Of a stretch of 12,838 nucleotides of DNA, positions 1 to 7,345 are shown piece after piece. The position numbers and the translations under genes are program-made. The stretch lies in assembly GCA_002477275.1 (NCBI GenBank), contig DLOU01000005.1, positions 1 to 12,838 of the forward strand, read 5' to 3'. The notes below the pieces were generated by a model that was not told where the DNA came from, made no database searches, and saw nothing but the letters and a program-made list of their open reading frames with translations. How positions within the stretch are numbered: the stretch's first letter is position 1; each line of letters begins with the position of its first letter. The DNA is from Caryophanales bacterium UBA7476. Its GTDB lineage: Bacteria > Bacillota_I > Bacilli_A > RF39 > UBA660.

Positions 1-45
1 TTTGTCAACAGTCTGAAGACAAATAAGTTTTAAACTATTTGTCTT
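1..45 (-). terminator. Hairpin after lysS with competing arms; possible terminator or attenuator
   Basis: Just below the lysS stop codon (53-55) is a perfect 10-bp inverted repeat: AAGACAAATA at 16-25 and TATTTGTCTT at 36-45. On the lysS strand no U-tract follows the stem, so it is not a textbook terminator in that direction. On the plus strand it is followed by T-rich sequence and could stop convergent transcription. The arm at 18-23 can instead pair with TTTGTC at 1-6, so two hairpins exclude each other. The window ends here, so any downstream U-tract cannot be seen. Confidence 0.45.
3..8 (-). promoter_or_regulatory. Perfect TTGACA, possible -35 box of the next gene downstream
   Basis: The minus strand reads TTGACA at 8-3, a full match to the sigma-A -35 consensus, directly after the lysS 3' hairpin. 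Its -10 box would lie outside the window. In B. subtilis the lysS gene is followed by an rRNA operon, so a strong promoter here would fit. This is suggestive only, because half of the promoter is unseen. Confidence 0.35.
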
Positions 46-52
46 TTATATT

Positions 53-1522
53 CTAATTATTTTCATCTTTGTTTCTCATAAGTGGGAATAAAACAACATC
101 TTTAATATTATCAGAATTAGTAAGTAATTGAACAATTCTATCAATTCCCATACCCCATCCACTGATTGGAGGCATACCATATTCCATTGCTTCAATATAA
201 TCATAATCCATTGGCATCGCTTCATCATCTCCAGCTGCTTTAAGTTTTGCTTGTTCTAATAATCTTCTTTCTTGTTCTTGAGGATCAACTAATTCTGAAT
301 AAGCATTTATAATTTCTGCTCCATTAATAACTAATTGGAAACGATCAGTAATACTAGGATCATCATCATTAGCACGAGCAAGTGGAGATAAACTAATCGG
401 ATGTTCAGTTAAAAATATAGGGTTAATTATATGAGGTCTTGCAACTTTCTTATATAATTGATCTACTAAATTACCATATCCTAAATCTTCAAGTGGTGTT
501 TCACTATCTATCTCTATCTTATCAGTTCTAATCTTTTTAAGAAGTTTTTCTTTTGTATTATATTCTTTTATATCAATATCAGAATATCTTAAAATTAAAT
601 CCCTAAAACTAACTTCTTCCCATTCACCACTTAAATCAACCTTTTCATTTCCAACATTGATTTCTAGTGTCCCAAATAGATTCATAATGATTGTTTGAAG
701 CATTTCTCTCAAGAACTTCATATTATCTTTATAATTTAAATATGCACCATAACCTTCTATCATAGTAAAATCTTGAAGATGAGTAAGATCCATACCTTCA
801 TTTCTAAAGCATCTTGCTATTTCAAATACCTTTGTAAAACCACCTACAACAGCTCTCTTTAAATAAGTTTCAGGAGCAATTCTTAAATACAAATCAATAT
901 CTAACGCATTATGATGTGTAATAAATGGTTTAGCAGTAGCTCCACTAGCTTTATTATTCAAAATAGGAGTTTCTATTTCAATATATCCTTTTGAATCCAA
1001 ATAATTACGTATTTCTCTAATAAATCTAGTTCTAAACAAAAATTTTTCTTTACTTTCATCATTTGTTATTAAATCTAAGAAACGCTTTCTATAAATTGTT
1101 TCAATATCTTCAACACCATGAAACTTTTCTGGTAATGGTTTTAATGCTTTACCTAAAAATTCTATTTTGCTAGCTCTAATAGTTTTTTCTCCAGTATGAG
1201 TAGTAAATACCTCTCCTTCAACACCAATAAAATCTCCTAAATCATAATTAGCTTTAAAATTTGAGTACTCCTCTTCACCAACCATATCTAATTTAACTGA
1301 TATTTGAATTTTTCCTAAAATATCTCCAATAGTTAAAAAACTCATTTTACCCATTTTACGCATTAAGATTATTCTACCAGCTACTCTTACACCAGTAGCT
1401 CCATCTTCTAACTTACTAGCATCAGCTATTTCATAATTAACCTCAAATTTATCTGGATATGCATGTTCTATATTCTTTAATTTTTCTCTTCTAACTTGTT
1501 CTTGTTCTGTATATTCTCTCAT
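53..1522 (-). CDS. lysS: Lysyl-tRNA synthetase, class II
   Basis: Attaches lysine to tRNA-Lys in the cytoplasm, using ATP. The 489-residue length is normal for bacterial LysRS. An N-terminal OB-fold anticodon-binding domain spans about residues 44-130. The class II catalytic core follows: motif 1 near 163-190 (FRTRFIRE, then ETPIL), motif 2 near 232-256 (FEIARCFRNEG) and motif 3 near 454-463 (SGWGMGIDR). The substrate-pocket segments ITHHN, LRIAPE and NAYSELVDP are present. The start is ATG with GGGAGG at good spacing. The gene is last in its operon, 2 nt after the RDD gene, and its ribosome-binding site overlaps the 3' end of that gene. The motif 2 loop reads DLTHLQDF rather than the Bacillus-type STRHNPEF, and motif 3 reads SGWGMG rather than GGLGIG. 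Function is certain; ancestry may differ from Bacillus LysS. Confidence 0.97.
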   Translation of the reverse strand: MREYTEQEQVRREKLKNIEHAYPDKFEVNYEIADASKLEDGATGVRVAGRIILMRKMGKMSFLTIGDILGKIQISVKLDMVGEEEYSNFKANYDLGDFIGVEGEVFTTHTGEKTIRASKIEFLGKALKPLPEKFHGVEDIETIYRKRFLDLITNDESKEKFLFRTRFIREIRNYLDSKGYIEIETPILNNKASGATAKPFITHHNALDIDLYLRIAPETYLKRAVVGGFTKVFEIARCFRNEGMDLTHLQDFTMIEGYGAYLNYKDNMKFLREMLQTIIMNLFGTLEINVGNEKVDLSGEWEEVSFRDLILRYSDIDIKEYNTKEKLLKKIRTDKIEIDSETPLEDLGYGNLVDQLYKKVARPHIINPIFLTEHPISLSPLARANDDDPSITDRFQLVINGAEIINAYSELVDPQEQERRLLEQAKLKAAGDDEAMPMDYDYIEAMEYGMPPISGWGMGIDRIVQLLTNSDNIKDVVLFPLMRNKDENN

Positions 1523-1524
1523 AA

Positions 1525-2136
1525 TTAATCCTCCCTAACAACTTGTGTTTTTGCAATTAAATCAGAAACACTTCTTCCATCTTTACGAATAATAACCATA
1601 AATATACTAACTGCAGTTATCATAAAACAGATTAACTCAATGGTCAAAGAACCATAGAAATAACAATTTTTATTAATTAATAACAGTGCAGCAATAATTA
1701 TATCACCCCAAATAGAATTATTTATTAATGCCCTTAATACCATGTCATTCATTGTTAAATCCGATTTATCCTTTTTTATAACTTTTATTTTAAGTACTTT
1801 TTTACCAATAGTTTGTCCACCCAAACATTTTTGTAAAACAACAAAATATAAGACATTCAAAAATATTGTAATAATACTTGAAACTCCATTTGCTTTAGCT
1901 AGTTGATATTCTATATTAGCAGTTTTATTCATATATTCTGAAATACCAATTTTACCTTCCATGTAGCTAGTAGAATACTCACTTGCTTGTTTTGTAAGCT
2001 TAGTAATAGAATCCCTATTTTGAAATGGCATACTTAATATAGTAGCAACAAACATAACTATTAATATATCTATAAGATATGAAACTAGTCTTTGTACAAA
2101 ATAAACTTTTTCATCTTTTTCATTCACATTACTCAT
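1525..2136 (-). CDS. RDD family integral membrane protein
   Basis: A 203-residue membrane protein of the RDD family, whose members are poorly characterised; some have been linked to ion or solute transport. The N-terminus carries the family pattern (R16, L17, then I22-D23) entering a first membrane helix at about 18-36. A second helix lies near 84-103, followed by the signature loop GGQTIGKKVLKIKVI. Further hydrophobic segments are near 143-153 and 160-183, and the C-terminal DGRSVSDLIAKTQVV matches the family end. The start is ATG with AGGAGG 8 nt upstream. Its first 8 nt overlap the dusB end, which suggests translational coupling in the operon unknown-dusB-RDD-lysS. The family call is firm; the substrate cannot be read from sequence. 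Confidence 0.85.
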   Translation of the reverse strand: MSNVNEKDEKVYFVQRLVSYLIDILIVMFVATILSMPFQNRDSITKLTKQASEYSTSYMEGKIGISEYMNKTANIEYQLAKANGVSSIITIFLNVLYFVVLQKCLGGQTIGKKVLKIKVIKKDKSDLTMNDMVLRALINNSIWGDIIIAALLLINKNCYFYGSLTIELICFMITAVSIFMVIIRKDGRSVSDLIAKTQVVRED

Positions 2137-3106
2137 TTTCTAATCCTCCTAAAAATTCCTTTAATACTTGAATTATATCACGAATATTATTACATTGATA
2201 TACTTTATTTTTAATACTATTACTCGAAGGTATCCCTTTTAAATACCAAGCAAGATGACTTCTAATTTCTAATATTACTAATTTTTCAGGTTTAGTCTCT
2301 TGTAAATAATTTAAGTGCTTAATACACATTTCTATCTTTTCTTTCGATGTTGGCAAAGTATATTCTTTTCCTTCTAAATATAATAATGAATTTTTTATTA
2401 ACCAAGGGTTTCCAAGAATTCCTCTTCCAATCATTACTGCATCACACCCTGTTTCTTCAAGCATTCTTTTAACATCTTCAGGTTTAGTTATATCACCATT
2501 TCCAATAACTGGAATTTTAACTGCTTCTTTTACCTGTTTTATTATAGACCAATCTGCTCTACCACTATATCCCTGACTTCTAGTTCTAGGATGAACAGTA
2601 ATTGCACTTGCTCCTGCTTCCTCACATATTTTAGCAACTAAAGGAGCGTTAATACTATTATTATCCCAACCACTTCGAATCTTAACAGTAACTGGAACAT
2701 TTACAGTTTTAACTACAGCTTCAACTATTTCCCTAATTTTTTTAGGATTTTTTAGAAGTGCTGATCCAGCTTGCGCCCTTAGAGCGACTTTCGGAACAGG
2801 ACAACCCATATTAATATCAATTATATCTGGTTTCATTTGTTTCTCAATAAACTTTGCTGCAGTAACAAAACTATCAACATCAGTACCAAATATTTGCTGA
2901 GCTATTGGTCTTTCATCTTCACTCATATATAGCATATCAATAGTTTTCTTATTACCATAAGAAATAGCCTTATCACTGACCATCTCAGCATAAACAAGAC
3001 CACAACCCATTTCTTTACAAATTCTTCTATATGCAGAATTGGAAATCCCTGCCATAGGTGCTAATACAATTTTATTTTTTATTTCAACATTACCAATTTT
3101 CCACAT
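2129..3106 (-). CDS. dusB: tRNA-dihydrouridine synthase, DusB-like
   Basis: A flavin enzyme that reduces uridines in tRNA to dihydrouridine with NAD(P)H. With the chosen start it has 325 residues, normal for the family. It opens with the FMN-binding VLAPMAG (14-20). NMGCPVPK (99-106) includes the catalytic Cys102. VKIRSGWD (141-148) follows, then VHPRTR (171-176), IGNGDI (201-206) and MIGRGILGNPW (225-235), and a C-terminal helical domain with WYLKGIP. The ATG at 3106 is preferred over an upstream in-frame GTG at 3118, because the sequence between them reads as a GGTGAT ribosome-binding site 3 nt before the ATG. In B. subtilis dusB also precedes lysS. Two motif details are unusual: VHPRTR instead of the common HGRTR, and an apparently longer loop after the catalytic cysteine. 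Confidence 0.94.
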   Translation of the reverse strand: MWKIGNVEIKNKIVLAPMAGISNSAYRRICKEMGCGLVYAEMVSDKAISYGNKKTIDMLYMSEDERPIAQQIFGTDVDSFVTAAKFIEKQMKPDIIDINMGCPVPKVALRAQAGSALLKNPKKIREIVEAVVKTVNVPVTVKIRSGWDNNSINAPLVAKICEEAGASAITVHPRTRSQGYSGRADWSIIKQVKEAVKIPVIGNGDITKPEDVKRMLEETGCDAVMIGRGILGNPWLIKNSLLYLEGKEYTLPTSKEKIEMCIKHLNYLQETKPEKLVILEIRSHLAWYLKGIPSSNSIKNKVYQCNNIRDIIQVLKEFLGGLENE

Positions 3107-3109
3107 AAT

Positions 3110-3115
3110 ATCACC
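3110..3115 (-). promoter_or_regulatory. GGTGAT ribosome-binding site deciding the dusB start
   Basis: The minus strand reads GGTGAT, then 3 nt, then ATG. This matches the right-hand part of the extended Shine-Dalgarno complement AGGAGGTGATC, at the spacing expected for that part. It favours the ATG at 3106 over the GTG at 3118 and leaves an 11-nt gap to the upstream stop codon. Confidence 0.7.
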
Positions 3116-3117
3116 CA

Positions 3118-3882
3118 CTAATTAGATTCTTTATAATTCTTATACCAATCCTTTAATTTTTCTTTTGTACTTTCATACTTATCTTTAGCTGCTTCTACAA
3201 CACTTTTCCCAGCTTCTTTATATGGTTCTATTGTACTCTCAAAATTTGATTTATCTTCATTGAATTGATCAATAGTATTATTATATGTCTCATCTCCAAC
3301 TTTTTCTTGAAAAGATGATCGAATTTGTTCTTTTAAATCATAAAACTTATCTTTTATTTTAGAATAATTTTTTTTAGAAGTATTTTTTATTGTTTCTTTG
3401 TAATTAGGATACTTATTTTCTATATAATTATCTAACTTTTCCCATGAATTAATAATCTTCTCTTTTTCAGTGTTTTTTAGTTCACTAAAAGTATGACCTT
3501 TAATTTGCCCATCATAAAAGATAAAATCAGTAAGTAATATAAATGTATTTTTTAATTTTGATTCATTTTGGTCAGTAACTTCGTCATCATAAATAGCCGT
3601 ATCTATAACATCTTCAACATATGTAACAACTTCTGATTCTTCATCACTTTTTTTATTAACATCCTCTTCTTCAAAATAACTATCAGCAATAACACTTTGA
3701 TTAGTATTACTCTCCTGAACATCCAATTTTATATCATCTTCAACACTACTTTTCTTGTTAGAAGAAGTAATTTTTTTTAAAATCTCTTTGTTTGCCTTTT
3801 TCTCATTAAACTGAGTAACTAAACCAAAAACAAGAAGTCCAGAAAAGATTAATATCAATAATATAATTAACTTTTTTTTCAC
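3118..3882 (-). CDS. Unrecognised membrane-anchored protein with acidic linker and helical C-terminus
   Basis: I do not recognise this gene. From the chosen start the product has 254 residues: a basic MKKK, a membrane helix at about 5-23, then a linker rich in Ser, Asp and Glu (about 40-108). A compact segment at about 110-165 is rich in hydrophobic and aromatic residues (TFILLTDFIFYDGQIKG). The charged C-terminus (about 170-254) looks alpha-helical or coiled-coil, rich in Lys, Glu and Tyr. There is no cysteine lipobox, so it is probably anchored by its N-terminus and faces outward. The GTG at 3882 is chosen because the upstream ATG at 3921 would lie before the predicted transcription start near 3898; the ribosome-binding site is weak (GTGGTGG). 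It heads the operon with dusB, the RDD gene and lysS. The neighbours do not reveal its role, and it has no B. subtilis counterpart at this position. Confidence 0.75.
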   Translation of the reverse strand: MKKKLIILLILIFSGLLVFGLVTQFNEKKANKEILKKITSSNKKSSVEDDIKLDVQESNTNQSVIADSYFEEEDVNKKSDEESEVVTYVEDVIDTAIYDDEVTDQNESKLKNTFILLTDFIFYDGQIKGHTFSELKNTEKEKIINSWEKLDNYIENKYPNYKETIKNTSKKNYSKIKDKFYDLKEQIRSSFQEKVGDETYNNTIDQFNEDKSNFESTIEPYKEAGKSVVEAAKDKYESTKEKLKDWYKNYKESN

Positions 3883-3904
3883 AATACCACCACTTACTTG
3901 CTGT

Positions 3905-3933
3905 ATTATAACATTAAACATAAAAAATCACAA
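3905..3933 (-). promoter_or_regulatory. Sigma-A promoter of the unknown-dusB-RDD-lysS operon
   Basis: On the minus strand, TTGTGA (3933-3928, four of six consensus bases) is followed by exactly 17 nt and a perfect TATAAT (3910-3905). Transcription should start near 3898, just upstream of the GTG at 3882. It lies directly after the ftsH terminator, so the downstream operon is separately transcribed. Confidence 0.8.
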
Positions 3934-3944
3934 GATTAAAGAAA

Positions 3945-3973
3945 ATAAAAAACATGTGATAATTTCACATGTT
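3945..3973 (-). terminator. Intrinsic terminator of the tilS-ftsH unit
   Basis: On the minus strand, AACATGTGA, a 5-nt loop and TCACATGTT form a perfect 9-bp stem, followed by TTTTATTTTC. The ftsH stop codon (3974-3972) overlaps the base of the stem. Confidence 0.85.
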
Positions 3974-5951
3974 AATCTTTAATTTTATCTAACTCATCAA
4001 TTATTTCTGCTTTATTCATTTTAGAAGAATTTTTAATTCCTTTATCTTTAGCCATTTGTCTTAATGTAGTTAATGACATAGATTCTAAATTTTCATTATC
4101 TTCTTCTGGCATTTTACCATTTTCTACCAAATAATCAATTTGTTCTTTTGTTAATGTTTCATACTCTAATAAAGTTTCAGCAATAAGATTTAATAAATCT
4201 CTATTTTCTTTAATTATTTTTTTAGCATCAACATAACATTTATCAACAATTTTTCTCATCTCAATGTCTATTTCATGAGCAACTGTTTCAGAGAAATTAC
4301 GAGTTTTATTATAATCTCTTCCTAAGAATGCAGCTCCTTCTTGTTGTTCTAATTGAAGTGGTCCAAGATCACTCATACCATATTCAGTAACCATCGCTCT
4401 AACAATCTTAGTAGCCTTTGAAAAGTCGTTTTCTGCTCCAGTTGTAACTTCTTTAAATACTATTTCTTCAGCTACACGACCACCAAGAAGACCAGTAACT
4501 TGTTCTAATAAATCAGTTTTAGTAGAACATAATTTTTCTTCACTAGGAACCATCATATTATATCCACCAGCAGAACCTCTTGGAATAATTGTAACTTTTT
4601 GAACATCAGAAGCACTTGCAAGTTTTAAACCAATAACTGCATGTCCAGCTTCATGATAAGCAACTAGCTTTCTATCTTTTTCACTATATTTATGACTTAC
4701 TTTAGCAGGTCCCATTAAAACTCTATCAGTAGCTTCATCAACTTCATGCATTGTAATGGCATTTTTATCACGTCTTACAGCAAGAAGTGCAGCTTCATTA
4801 AGTAAGTTTTCAAGATCAGCTCCACTAAATCCTGGAGTTCTCTTTGCTAAGTTTTTAAGAGTTACATCATTTGCTAATTTTTTATTCTTAGCATGTACAG
4901 CAAGTATTTCTTCACGACCTCTTATATCAGGTAAACTAACTGTAACTTGTCTATCGAATCTTCCTGGTCTTAAAAGTGCTGGATCAAGTACGTCTGGTCT
5001 GTTTGTAGCAGCCATTATAATTATTCCAGTATTTTCTCCAAAACCATCCATTTCTGTTAATAATTGGTTTAATGTTTGCTCACGTTCATCGTGACCTCCA
5101 CCTAAACCAGTTCCTCTTTGTCTACCAACAGCATCTATTTCATCAATAAAAATTAAACATGGTGCATTTCTTTTTGCTTGTTGGAACATATCTCTAACAC
5201 GACTAGCTCCTACTCCAACGAATAATTCTACGAAGTCTGAACCACTAATGAAGTAGAATGGAACATTAGCCTCACCTGCAACTGCTCTGGCAAGTAATGT
5301 TTTACCAGTTCCAGGAGGACCCATCAATAAAACTCCTTTAGGAATTCTTGCTCCTAATCTTTGGAATTTTTTTGGATTCTTTAAGAAATCAATTAATTCT
5401 TTAACTTCTTCTTTTTCCTCTTTTAATCCGGCAACATCTTTAAATGTTACTTTATTTTTATCGTCAGAAAGTTTTGCTTTACTCTTTCCAAAATCCATTG
5501 AACTTCTATTTCCAGCCATTTGTCTATTTAAAAAGAAAAATGCTAGTGCTAATAATAAAACCATTGGTAATACATCAGCAAGTACTAGTAATAATGTACT
5601 AGATTCAGGATCTGCTTTAGTAGTAAAACTTATTTTATTAGTTTCACTTAATTCCACAACCTTACTAATAACACTTTCAGATTTAGGTAGTATAGCATAA
5701 TAACTTTCATTTTCACTATATCCTTTAAGTTTTCCAGTAACCTCATAAGTTTGAGCTCTATCTCTAGGAACTAAAACTATTGTTTCAACCTTACCCTTGT
5801 TTAAATTACTCATAAATTCATCATAAGTTAAAACGTTAGTAGTGTGATTTAAGAAATTAAAAACGTATAAGATTCCTAAACCAATAATAATGATAAATAA
5901 ATATGGTAATAGACCACGTTTTATAGTCTTTTTATTTACTTTTTTATTCAT
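3972..5951 (-). CDS. ftsH: ATP-dependent membrane zinc metalloprotease FtsH with Rho_N/SAP-like tail
   Basis: A membrane-bound AAA+ protease that extracts and degrades misfolded or short-lived membrane and regulatory proteins as a hexamer. There are 659 residues. Membrane helices at about 14-34 and 119-141 flank an external domain. The AAA module has Walker A GPPGTGKT (211-218), pore loop FVGVG (244-248), Walker B LIFIDE (266-271) and the second region of homology at 315-334 (ATNRPD to RPGRFDR). The protease domain has HEAGH (433-437) and the third zinc ligand D509. All catalytic residues are intact. After the usual C-terminus, residues 623-659 (SLTTLRQMAKDKGIK, then MNKAEIIDEL) resemble a Rho N-terminal/SAP helix-extended-helix domain, which is not standard in FtsH. 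The start is ATG with AGGAGG. It lies 9 nt after tilS; the hprT gene that separates them in B. subtilis is absent. Confidence 0.98.
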   Translation of the reverse strand: MNKKVNKKTIKRGLLPYLFIIIIGLGILYVFNFLNHTTNVLTYDEFMSNLNKGKVETIVLVPRDRAQTYEVTGKLKGYSENESYYAILPKSESVISKVVELSETNKISFTTKADPESSTLLLVLADVLPMVLLLALAFFFLNRQMAGNRSSMDFGKSKAKLSDDKNKVTFKDVAGLKEEKEEVKELIDFLKNPKKFQRLGARIPKGVLLMGPPGTGKTLLARAVAGEANVPFYFISGSDFVELFVGVGASRVRDMFQQAKRNAPCLIFIDEIDAVGRQRGTGLGGGHDEREQTLNQLLTEMDGFGENTGIIIMAATNRPDVLDPALLRPGRFDRQVTVSLPDIRGREEILAVHAKNKKLANDVTLKNLAKRTPGFSGADLENLLNEAALLAVRRDKNAITMHEVDEATDRVLMGPAKVSHKYSEKDRKLVAYHEAGHAVIGLKLASASDVQKVTIIPRGSAGGYNMMVPSEEKLCSTKTDLLEQVTGLLGGRVAEEIVFKEVTTGAENDFSKATKIVRAMVTEYGMSDLGPLQLEQQEGAAFLGRDYNKTRNFSETVAHEIDIEMRKIVDKCYVDAKKIIKENRDLLNLIAETLLEYETLTKEQIDYLVENGKMPEEDNENLESMSLTTLRQMAKDKGIKNSSKMNKAEIIDELDKIKD

Positions 5952-5960
5952 ATTTCCTCC

Positions 5961-7280
5961 TTAATAATATTTCAATACTATATCATATCTTTCTTCTTTC
6001 TTTTTGTCAAACTTAGATTTTTTTAAACCAGGGAGCCAAACAACTCTATCTAAGCTATCTACAACAACCGGCCATAAATCTCTACTTGATTTACTAATCT
6101 TACTATCAATAAATACATCCTTAATTTTCTTTGATCCAGTCATACCTTTAATATTAATCTTATCACCCAATTTTCTTGTTCTAACAATAAGTGGTAATTG
6201 AACTTCGTCACTTGATAATCTACAAATATTATTACTATTGTCATCACAATCATCTATTTTTTTAATTGAATGATGATTAGGTAAATCAACTATATCAGAA
6301 AATTCAATTTCATATGAAGTAAGTTCATCTGTTTCTTTTCTTAAGAAAAATTTATCATATTCTTTTACAGCTATAACTTCATTAGGTAAATTTACCGTAA
6401 CATTTTTTCTACCACTAGTGATAATATTTATTAAAAGGGAAATGTGTCTATCATTTAACAAAATCAAATCATCTTGATAATATATTTCCATTAGAAAATA
6501 AAGTATTTCTTTTTGAATAAAAGAATCTAGCTCTAAAAATTTTGGAATATCTATTCTGCCATTATCTAATACTCTTTTTAGTGCTTTATTTCTTTCTTTT
6601 TCTATAAACTCATTAGCCTGCATAATATTTTCACTAAATTTTAAAAATTTACGATGAACATTTGGATCTTCCTCTTTAAGAAAAGGTAGAACAACTTTCC
6701 TATATCTATTACGAGTATATTTTGGTTTAGCATTTGAACTATCTACAAAATATTGAATTTCATTTTCTTCATCATATTTAAGTAGTTCATCTTTTGTAAA
6801 ATCAACTAATGGTCTAACTAAATAATAATTTCCCATATCAACTACTCTTTTAAAACCAGCATAACCATTTAAATTAGATCCTCTAACAATTCTCATCAGT
6901 ATTGTTTCAATTAAGTCATCACCATGATGAGCAGTCATTAAATATTTAGCACCATACTTATTAACAATTTTTTCAAAAAAATTATACCTAATATTTCTTG
7001 CTTCATTATGAAAATTATCATCTCCATAATTTTCGATTATCATACTCTCAAAAATCACATTATTCTGTTGACAATATTCTTGCATAAAAGTAGCTTCAGC
7101 ATAACTTTCTTTTCTAACATTATGATTAACATGAGCACAAATTAGAAACAAATTGTACTTACTTCTTACTTTAAGAAGCATATCCATTAAAGCCATTGAA
7201 TCAGGTCCAGTTGAACACCCTACAACAATTGTATCGTTATTATTAAATTTAAAATTTTGATCAATAGAATAATTATTCAT
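5961..7280 (-). CDS. tilS: tRNA(Ile)-lysidine synthetase TilS
   Basis: Converts C34 of tRNA-Ile(CAU) to lysidine with ATP and lysine, which lets that tRNA read AUA. This is essential in an AT-rich genome where AUA is common. The 439 residues show the N-type ATP pyrophosphatase P-loop (STGPDS at 23-28, against the usual SGGxDS), HVNHNVR (50-56), TAHHGDD (116-122) and DSSNAKPKYTRNRYR (180-194). The C-terminal domain has TRKLGDKI and ends in the family's WLPGLKKSKFD. The start is ATG with a GGAAGTGA ribosome-binding site. It has its own likely promoter after the divIC terminator and is cotranscribed with ftsH. The only oddity is threonine in place of glycine in the P-loop. Confidence 0.95.
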   Translation of the reverse strand: MNNYSIDQNFKFNNNDTIVVGCSTGPDSMALMDMLLKVRSKYNLFLICAHVNHNVRKESYAEATFMQEYCQQNNVIFESMIIENYGDDNFHNEARNIRYNFFEKIVNKYGAKYLMTAHHGDDLIETILMRIVRGSNLNGYAGFKRVVDMGNYYLVRPLVDFTKDELLKYDEENEIQYFVDSSNAKPKYTRNRYRKVVLPFLKEEDPNVHRKFLKFSENIMQANEFIEKERNKALKRVLDNGRIDIPKFLELDSFIQKEILYFLMEIYYQDDLILLNDRHISLLINIITSGRKNVTVNLPNEVIAVKEYDKFFLRKETDELTSYEIEFSDIVDLPNHHSIKKIDDCDDNSNNICRLSSDEVQLPLIVRTRKLGDKINIKGMTGSKKIKDVFIDSKISKSSRDLWPVVVDSLDRVVWLPGLKKSKFDKKKEERYDIVLKYY

Positions 7281-7312
7281 AATTTCACTTCCATAAAAAA
7301 TATAACATATTA

Positions 7313-7341
7313 ATTTTATCTAAAATAATATTTTTTTTCAA
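7313..7341 (-). promoter_or_regulatory. Likely sigma-A promoter of tilS-ftsH
   Basis: The minus strand shows TTGAAA (7341-7336, five of six), a 17-nt spacer and TAAAAT (7318-7313, five of six). It lies directly after the divIC terminator and about 33 nt before the tilS ATG. The region is very AT-rich, which lowers certainty. Confidence 0.65.
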
Positions 7342-7345
7342 TAAA

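Noticed and set aside
4756..5094. Plus-strand open frame of about 112 codons opposite ftsH
   Set aside because: It lies wholly within the certain ftsH coding region, has no ribosome-binding site or recognisable domain, and is a typical shadow frame.
6004..6201. Short plus-strand open frame opposite tilS
   Set aside because: It is a shadow of the tilS C-terminal domain and has no family resemblance.
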